The position numbers were made by a program, and so were the translations under genes. From assembly GCA_964535155.1 (NCBI GenBank), contig CAZHSR010000031.1, positions 1 to 10,242 of the forward strand: DNA of 10,242 bases, given 5' to 3'. Source of the DNA: JAGPFW01 sp964535155. GTDB lineage: Bacteria > Patescibacteriota > WWE3 > UBA101185 > UBA10185. This document shows positions 6,003-10,242 of this stretch, one piece after another. Each line of letters opens with the position of its first letter. The stretch's first letter is position 1. The notes under the pieces were generated by a model. The model made no database searches, was not told the origin of the DNA, and was given only the letters and a program-made list of their open reading frames with translations.

Positions 6003-6545
6003 TCAACCGACAATACTTTTTACTGCAGTAACACCAGACAAACTAGAATCCGCCAAAGAACAAACCAGCACAGCCTCTTCCATTTGGGAAACAACCCTGT
6101 GAATAATTTCCAAAGCCTCACTGTAATTCAATCGCCTAAAATTATGGGGAAAATAATGAAAAACGCGATTCCTTCCAATGTGCCAAACCCCCCAAAGTCT
6201 GTCTGCCAAATCTTCGCCGGACGCATCTTCGGCAGCGGATTCTCTTAAACAGATTTTTTTAAAAAGCTTAAAATTTGCCTTCCTAAAATTTGGGCTTAAG
6301 ATCCTTCCAATACGGACCTCGTCACCATAATAATCTTTTTCGTTTATAACGCCTGTATCCATAAATAATTTTTTTAAAAAACCTTCATAAGCCTTGGAAA
6401 TTGGGAAAACTAAATAAGAAAAATCGGTAGTACCTTTGTCTTCCTCACGAACTAAATCTAATAAATGCTCACCATCGGCTAGAAGACCTTGTAAATCAGG
6501 TTCTAAGTATGCCCATAAGACGGAATCTCTAGAAATTAATTGCAT
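6003..6545 (-). CDS. HEPN-motif protein, possible RnlA-like ribonuclease/toxin
   Basis: This 180-residue, largely helical protein has no signal peptide or membrane segment. It contains R-N-R-V-F-H at 125-130, which fits the R-polar-x3-H catalytic signature of HEPN ribonucleases (Rx4-6H). The upstream segment DFSYLVFPISKAYEGFLKKLF (residues 41-61) reminds me of HEPN proteins related to the RnlA (RNase LS) toxin C-terminal domain; this is recollection of a family pattern, not a search result. If active it would cut RNA in the cytoplasm as a toxin, abortive-infection factor or regulator. No separate antitoxin gene is adjacent: downstream is mnmA (15 nt away) and upstream the divergent glycosyltransferase. 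ATG 6545 lies 6 nt after a -10 box, again with no Shine-Dalgarno. The alternative is a HEPN protein of non-toxin function, such as RNA binding. Confidence 0.6.
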   Translation of the reverse strand: MQLISRDSVLWAYLEPDLQGLLADGEHLLDLVREEDKGTTDFSYLVFPISKAYEGFLKKLFMDTGVINEKDYYGDEVRIGRILSPNFRKANFKLFKKICLRESAAEDASGEDLADRLWGVWHIGRNRVFHYFPHNFRRLNYSEALEIIHRVVSQMEEAVLVCSLADSSLSGVTAVKSIVG

Positions 6546-6551
6546 ACAAAC

Positions 6552-6580
6552 AGCATAGATTAAGGAAAGTGTAAGGTCAA
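6552..6580 (-). promoter_or_regulatory. promoter of the HEPN-motif gene
   Basis: TTGACC (6580-6575), a 17-nt spacer and TATGCT (6557-6552) on the minus strand. The -10 ends exactly 6 nt before the ATG at 6545, placing the predicted transcription start on the start codon itself. It shares DNA with the divergent promoter at 6583-6591. Confidence 0.7.
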
Positions 6581-6582
6581 AC

Positions 6583-6591
6583 TGATATAAT
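6583..6591 (+). promoter_or_regulatory. extended -10 promoter of the glycosyltransferase-mutM-recF operon
   Basis: TGA-TATAAT (6583-6591) is a consensus extended -10 (TGnTATAAT), followed by 6 nt and the ATG at 6598. No clear -35 is present, as is usual for extended -10 promoters. The predicted start site is the A of the ATG, a leaderless mRNA. Confidence 0.75.
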
Positions 6592-6597
6592 ATATTT

Positions 6598-7719
6598 ATG
6601 CAAAAACCAAAAGTTGCACTTGTGCATGAGTATCTTCTTCAATACGGAGGTGCGGAAAAAACATTGGAGGCCATTTTAGAAATTTTCCCTGAGGCACCTA
6701 TCTATACAGGGATTTATTCTGCTAAAAATCTTCCAGAGAGCATTACAAAAAGGAGAATTATTCAACCAAAGAGTCCAGTATTTAAGCTTTTTACTAAACA
6801 TTTATCGTTTTTAATGCCTTTGGTATTTGAAAACTTTAATTTAGACCAATATGACATTGTAATTTCTGATTCGGCTTCCTGGGCAAAAGGCGTTTTAACA
6901 AAACCAGATCAGCTACATATTAGTTATATTCACACTCCCCCAAGGTTTCTTTATCACTACAGCGTGGAAAGTCCAGCAAGATACAAATGGTTTTATAAGC
7001 CTGTCATTGGGGTTTTAGATCACTTTTTACGACTTTGGGATTATTGTGCAGGGCAAAGACCGGATTTTTTAGTGGCAAATTCCGAAACTACAAGAGCAAG
7101 AATAAAAAAGTTTTATGGAAGACATGCTCAATTGATACATCCTCCTGTAGAGATAGCACAAGATGTTAAAAGGAGTAACGATGTGATTCAAAAACCATAT
7201 TTTTGCACTCTTGGAAGGCTAGCGGCATATAAAAACCTGGACGCGCTAATTTCTGCTTTTAATTTTTTGGGATGGGAGCTTGTTGTAATGGGGACAGGCC
7301 CAGAAGAAAAGAGGCTAAGGAAAATGGCTAAAGAAAATATTACTTTCTTGGGTAAAGTTTCTGATGAGAAAAAATACGAGGTTCTTGCTAATTCAAAAGG
7401 GTTAATAAATCCAGTTGTAGATGAAGATTGGGGAATTGTGCCGTTAGAGGCTATGTCTGTTGGAAAGCCTGTTCTTGCCCACAAATCGGGAGGGGCTTTG
7501 GAAAATGTTAAAGAAGGCATAACTGGAATGTTCTTTGACTCTTTGGAATTAGAGACGCTTATTGAAGCGGTTAAAACCTTCCAAGGGAAAATTGATAAAA
7601 ATACTTACAACAGTGACAGAATGATTAATTACGCTAAAAACTTTACAAAGGAAAAATTTCAAGAGGAATTTTCCAATTTTGTAAAAGTAAAGTGGGAAGA
7701 ACATGCCAGAATTTCCTGA
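6598..7719 (+). CDS. glycosyltransferase family 4 (GT-B) protein
   Basis: A cytosolic GT-B glycosyltransferase of 373 residues, moving a sugar from a nucleotide-sugar donor to a glycan or lipid acceptor; the substrate cannot be read from sequence. The N-terminal domain has YGGAEKTLE (16-24), typical of the acceptor-side glycine loop. The linker and C-terminal domain show LGRLAAYKNLD (205-215, Arg207/Lys212 for donor phosphates), MGTGPE (231-236) and the E-x7-E donor motif Glu276 to Glu284 in EDWGIVPLE, followed by SVGKPVLAHKSGG. No signal peptide or membrane helix. It heads an operon with mutM (17-bp overlap) and recF, an odd pairing of envelope glycan synthesis with DNA repair that probably reflects gene packing rather than shared function. 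ATG 6598 follows an extended -10 by 6 nt, with no Shine-Dalgarno. Confidence 0.93.
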   Translation: MQKPKVALVHEYLLQYGGAEKTLEAILEIFPEAPIYTGIYSAKNLPESITKRRIIQPKSPVFKLFTKHLSFLMPLVFENFNLDQYDIVISDSASWAKGVLTKPDQLHISYIHTPPRFLYHYSVESPARYKWFYKPVIGVLDHFLRLWDYCAGQRPDFLVANSETTRARIKKFYGRHAQLIHPPVEIAQDVKRSNDVIQKPYFCTLGRLAAYKNLDALISAFNFLGWELVVMGTGPEEKRLRKMAKENITFLGKVSDEKKYEVLANSKGLINPVVDEDWGIVPLEAMSVGKPVLAHKSGGALENVKEGITGMFFDSLELETLIEAVKTFQGKIDKNTYNSDRMINYAKNFTKEKFQEEFSNFVKVKWEEHARIS

Positions 7720-8557
7720 AGTTTACACAATTACACAAGATTTGAAAAAAATTCTTAAGGGTGCTGTTATAAAAAAGGTAATTCCAAGGGAGAATTACAG
7801 GTTATTGCCTTCTAATGATGTGGCTGTGCAAAATTTAGAAGGAGCAAAAGTGCTGGATATTAGTCAGGTGGCAAAAAACATTATTATTAAAACAGATTCT
7901 GGATATTTAAATATTCATCTGGCAATGACGGGGCAGGTCTTGGTGAAAAAGTCAGAGAAGCCTTTGAAATGGGAACGAGTGTGTTTTGAAATTGAAACTC
8001 CAAATAAAAGTTTTTTCCTTTCTTTCAGAGATATGCGCATATTTGGAAAGGTAAGATTTCTTAATGAGAAGGAATATAAAGAATTACAGGATAAGCATGG
8101 AATTAATCCCCTTTCGGAAGAGTTAAGTCCTAAAAAATTTGCAGAGATTTTACAAAAAAAAGACACTAAAATTAAGAATTTTCTTATGGAGCAGGACAAA
8201 ATCAGTGGATTGGGTAATATTTATGCTACAGAAGCTCTTTTTTTGTCTGGGGTACAACCAGAAACAAGAACTAAAGAGGTTTCTAAAGAACAAGCGGAAT
8301 TGCTTTTACAGTCTATTAGAAAAGTTATTCAAAACGGCATCTCCAACCGAGGTACTACACTTGACGATGAAATGTTTATAGATGTCTTTGGTAAAAAAGG
8401 AAGAAACCAGGCCACTTTGCAAATTTATAATAAAAAAAGTTGTCCCAAGTGCAATTCCAAAGTAGAAACCGTCAAAATAAGTGGAAGAAATTCATACTTT
8501 TGCCCAAACTGCCAACCTAAAATTGACGGAAAAGATAAATTATTTCCCGACAAATAA
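7703..8557 (+). CDS. mutM: formamidopyrimidine-DNA glycosylase MutM/Fpg
   Basis: A base-excision repair enzyme that removes oxidised purines such as 8-oxoguanine and cuts the abasic site (beta/delta elimination). The product has 284 residues, slightly longer than the usual ~270. It begins MPEFPEV, so Pro2 is the catalytic nucleophile after Met removal and Glu3 the acid. Lys58 sits in the usual Lys57 position, IHLAMTG (71-77) is the conserved strand, FRDMRIFG (108-115) holds lesion-site arginines, GLGNIYATEALF (169-180) is the helix-two-turn-helix with Asn172, and the C-terminal zinc finger has Cys247, Cys250, Cys267 and Cys270 with Arg262 in GRNSYFC. All catalytic features are present, so it should be active. 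ATG 7703 lies inside the end of the glycosyltransferase gene (17-bp overlap), with a weak GGAAGA upstream, indicating translational coupling; recF follows after 1 nt. Confidence 0.96.
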   Translation: MPEFPEVYTITQDLKKILKGAVIKKVIPRENYRLLPSNDVAVQNLEGAKVLDISQVAKNIIIKTDSGYLNIHLAMTGQVLVKKSEKPLKWERVCFEIETPNKSFFLSFRDMRIFGKVRFLNEKEYKELQDKHGINPLSEELSPKKFAEILQKKDTKIKNFLMEQDKISGLGNIYATEALFLSGVQPETRTKEVSKEQAELLLQSIRKVIQNGISNRGTTLDDEMFIDVFGKKGRNQATLQIYNKKSCPKCNSKVETVKISGRNSYFCPNCQPKIDGKDKLFPDK

Positions 8558-8558
8558 A

Positions 8559-9632
8559 ATGTTTATAAAGCAATTGGAACTTACAAATTATAGGAATCAT
8601 AAAAACCTAAAACTGGAATTTTCCAGTGAAACTACGCTAATTACTGGGGAAAACGGCTCTGGTAAAACAAATATTATTGAAGCAATAAATCTGCTTTCCA
8701 CAGGAAAAGGCTTTAAAGCAGGATTTGATAAGGAAGTAGTGAATTTCAATGAGGAATCTGCCACAGTAAAGGGTCAAGTAGAAAAAGATGCTAAAAACGG
8801 AGAAAAGTCTGATTTAAAAATAGGCGTTATGATTCAAAAGCTTTCAGTAGAGGGAAATAAATCTTCAAAAACGGCAAAAATAAATGGAAAACCAGTAAAA
8901 ATAGGGGCACTTTCAAATAATTTTAATACTGTTTTGTTTTCACCATTGGAGATGAATTTGCTTGTAAATGGCCCTTCCCAACGAAGAGACTTTTTGGACA
9001 TTTTGCTTTCACAAGGAGATGATGAGTACAAAAAAAACTTAACCGATTACACAAAGGTTAAAAGGCAACGGAATAAGGTTTTGGAAACAATTAGGGAAAC
9101 GAGTACAGGTTTTGCTCAACTCAAGTTTTGGAACGAAAGATTAATAAAACACGGAAAAGCTCTTCAGGAAAAGAGAAAAGAGTTTTTTGAGTACTTAAAT
9201 GAAAATATAAATGGCATAGTGCAAAAAGTGGATCCAAACATTGAAACAACAGTAAAATACTTAATAAATCCTGCTTTGGAAGAGAAGTTGGCGTCATATC
9301 AAGGCAGGGAAATTGCCTCTGCAACAACTCTTATTGGTCCCCATAGAGACGATTTCATGTTTACATCGGTTGAGTACGGACAAGGACAAGATTACTCAAA
9401 ATATGCTTCCAGAGGGCAGCAAAGGACTTTGATACTGGGCTTAAAACTTTGCGAACTGACTTATTTGGAAAAGAAATTGGGGGACAAGCCTGTTTTGCTC
9501 TTGGATGACATCTTTTCAGAGCTGGATGGAAACCACCAGAAGGCATTGGAGGGGGTAATTGGGGGGCAACAGACAGTTGTTACTAGTACTGAGGAAAAAG
9601 AGGAAAATACAGCCAGAAATATCTACCTATAG
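8559..9632 (+). CDS. recF: DNA replication and repair protein RecF
   Basis: An SMC/ABC-like ATPase that helps RecO and RecR load RecA at single-strand gaps. The product has 357 residues from ATG 8559, near the family norm. It opens MFIKQLELTNYRNHKNL, the standard RecF start, with Walker A GENGSGKT at 30-37, FSPLEMNLLVNGPSQRRDFLD (127-147, the conserved RR-FLD block), the ABC signature SRGQQRT at 284-290 and Walker B PVLLLDDIFSELD at 311-323. An in-frame ATG at 8481 would add 26 residues overlapping mutM that do not look like RecF, so it is rejected. The ATG is 1 nt past the mutM stop with no Shine-Dalgarno, so translation is probably coupled to mutM. It is the last gene of the glycosyltransferase-mutM-recF operon; no clear terminator follows. 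It is not next to dnaA/dnaN, at least within this window. Confidence 0.96.
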   Translation: MFIKQLELTNYRNHKNLKLEFSSETTLITGENGSGKTNIIEAINLLSTGKGFKAGFDKEVVNFNEESATVKGQVEKDAKNGEKSDLKIGVMIQKLSVEGNKSSKTAKINGKPVKIGALSNNFNTVLFSPLEMNLLVNGPSQRRDFLDILLSQGDDEYKKNLTDYTKVKRQRNKVLETIRETSTGFAQLKFWNERLIKHGKALQEKRKEFFEYLNENINGIVQKVDPNIETTVKYLINPALEEKLASYQGREIASATTLIGPHRDDFMFTSVEYGQGQDYSKYASRGQQRTLILGLKLCELTYLEKKLGDKPVLLLDDIFSELDGNHQKALEGVIGGQQTVVTSTEEKEENTARNIYL

Positions 9633-9652
9633 GGGTTTTCACCAAACATAGA

Positions 9653-9681
9653 TTGCATAAACCCTAAAAATTTGATACTAT
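9653..9681 (+). promoter_or_regulatory. promoter of the zinc-ribbon gene
   Basis: TTGCAT (9653-9658), a 17-nt spacer and TACTAT (9676-9681), with a TGn extension (9673-9675) directly before the -10. It gives a leader of about 32 nt that carries a perfect AGGAGG, unlike the short-leader promoters elsewhere in the window. Confidence 0.6.
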
Positions 9682-9707
9682 AGGTGAGTATTTTAACCTT
9701 TTAGCTT

Positions 9708-9713
9708 AGGAGG
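9708..9713 (+). promoter_or_regulatory. consensus ribosome binding site (AGGAGG)
   Basis: AGGAGG with a 6-nt spacer before ATG 9720. It fixes the start of the small zinc-ribbon gene and suggests efficient translation. Confidence 0.85.
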
Positions 9714-9719
9714 AAAAAG

Positions 9720-9899
9720 ATGGCAACAATCATTTGTGAGAAGTGCGGAAAGTCAACAACCAATCTCGATGGAATCTTCATCATGGAAAAGGGAAAGAAG
9801 CGGAAAGAAGTCTGCAGAGACTGCTCTGAAAAACTTCAAAAAAAGGGATGGAGTATCGGGGCACAGGCAAAAGGGCTGACCATGCCCCCAGAAGTCTAA
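9720..9899 (+). CDS. small zinc-ribbon protein, 59 aa
   Basis: A 59-residue protein (MATIICEKCGKSTTNLDG at the start) with two Cys-x2-Cys knuckles, Cys6/Cys9 and Cys32/Cys35, the spacing of a single treble-clef or ribbon zinc site. The segment between them is rich in Lys and Arg (MEKGKKRKE), which suits nucleic-acid or ribosome contact. The tail MPPEV ends the protein. I do not recognise a named family, and no catalytic motif is visible. It is a self-contained unit: its own promoter, a perfect Shine-Dalgarno and an intrinsic terminator 18 nt after the stop, implying strong independent expression. By hand count its first 120 bases are about 42% GC, higher than the larger neighbouring genes, and it favours ATC and CTC/CTG codons, consistent with high expression. 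A role in transcription or translation is an inference. Confidence 0.85.
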   Translation: MATIICEKCGKSTTNLDGIFIMEKGKKRKEVCRDCSEKLQKKGWSIGAQAKGLTMPPEV

Positions 9900-9916
9900 C
9901 ATCCTTCGCCCGAACA

Positions 9917-9952
9917 AACCTCTTGGAGAGATTCTTCTCTAAGAGGTTTTTT
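9917..9952 (+). terminator. intrinsic terminator of the zinc-ribbon gene
   Basis: AACCTCTT (9917-9924) pairs with AAGAGGTT (9941-9948). An inner stem GAGA/TCTC extends the hairpin, and TTTTTT (9947-9952) follows on the plus strand. It begins 18 nt after the stop codon of the zinc-ribbon gene. Confidence 0.92.
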
Positions 9953-10063
9953 ATTCCAAAACTTCATCAGAACACCTCCACTAAAGCAGAAACACAAACC
10001 AACTAGACCGTTTGCGGGAATTGTGCGAGAATTATTTACGGCAAACTTAAGCCCAAATAATCT

Positions 10064-10242
10064 ATGTTTATTCCCGAATACACAATTACAAACAAAATCC
10101 TTCAAAATATTGCTTCTATTGAGCATGTTAAGGCCATTTCTGAGATTAGCGTTATTTTAAATTCTTGGGAAAAGCGACAACAAAAGGAAGCGGAAATAGA
10201 ATTTATTAGAAGAAACTTACTTTTGGAAGGCATAAAAACTTC
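10064..10242 (+). CDS. 5' end of a possible Fic-like protein (runs off right edge)
   Basis: The open frame starts at ATG 10064, directly after an in-frame TAA at 10058-10060, and continues through the window edge for 59 codons. The visible residues (MFIPEYTITNKILQNIASIE, then HVKAISEISVILNSWEKRQQ and RRNLLLEGIKT) are helix-rich with no signal peptide. The opening YTITNKIL-NIA-IE pattern is one I associate with the N-terminal helices of Fic-family proteins (AMP transferases) or relatives, but the diagnostic HxFx(D/E)GNGR motif would lie beyond the window, so this stays tentative. No Shine-Dalgarno and no clear promoter are seen before the ATG. That the frame is coding is more certain than the family name. 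Confidence 0.6.
   Translation, partial: MFIPEYTITNKILQNIASIEHVKAISEISVILNSWEKRQQKEAEIEFIRRNLLLEGIKT

Noticed and set aside
8481..8558. N-terminal extension of recF from an upstream in-frame ATG at 8481
   Set aside because: The 26 extra residues overlap the end of mutM and do not resemble RecF, whose normal start matches ATG 8559 exactly.
9630..9667. AGGGGTTT/AAACCCT pairing as a terminator for the recF operon
   Set aside because: The pairing is imperfect with a long loop, is not followed by T residues, and overlaps the promoter of the next gene.
10010..10046. GTTTGC/GCAAAC inverted repeat upstream of the last gene
   Set aside because: Only 6 bp with a 25-nt spacer; expected by chance at this length and not tied to a promoter.
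9896..10126. Minus-strand open frame of 76 residues
   Set aside because: It crosses the plus-strand terminator and the start of the plus-strand gene at 10064; no ribosome site or recognisable domain.

Overview
The window looks like part of a small-genome, AT-rich bacterium of the Candidate Phyla Radiation (Patescibacteria). The evidence is a partial 16S rRNA with unusual universal-region bases and an almost absent variable helix 17, plus compact genes with overlaps and minimal leaders. TGG encodes tryptophan and TGA is used as a stop (for example at 840, 6003 and 7717), so the TGA-glycine code of Gracilibacteria/Absconditabacteria is excluded. I cannot assign a phylum from memory. GC content is low in most genes and somewhat higher in the two small proteins.

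Layout. Positions 1-490 hold the 5' part of a 16S rRNA gene on the minus strand, running off the left edge. Its leader (about 491-736) carries three tandem ~60-bp hairpin repeats with boxA-like motifs, and its promoter is at 737-765. At 791-2426 (minus) lies an operon of a fused branched-polyamine synthase/AdoMet decarboxylase (BpsA-SpeD), an 87-residue unknown protein and a strong intrinsic terminator. A divergent region with a 9-bp inverted repeat leads to a large secreted protein (2508-4904, plus) with an Asp-box beta-propeller, an M23 peptidase domain and an OmpL47-like C-terminus. It abuts, stop codon to stop codon, the tRNA thiolase gene mnmA (4905-5987, minus). Upstream of mnmA is a HEPN-motif protein (6003-6545, minus). 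Divergent from it is the plus-strand operon glycosyltransferase-mutM-recF (6598-9632). A separate 59-residue zinc-ribbon gene with its own promoter and terminator follows (9720-9899), then the start of a possible Fic-like gene (10064 to the edge).

How the genes work together. Most units are housekeeping: translation (16S, MnmA), DNA repair (MutM, RecF), envelope (M23 protein, glycosyltransferase) and polyamine synthesis. The most notable gene is the BpsA-SpeD fusion, which would make decarboxylated AdoMet and use it as aminopropyl donor in one polypeptide. The most notable genome-wide signal is promoter placement. At four operon heads a near-consensus -10 box ends only 6-9 nt before the start codon, which predicts leaderless mRNAs, whereas the two small genes carry perfect AGGAGG ribosome binding sites.
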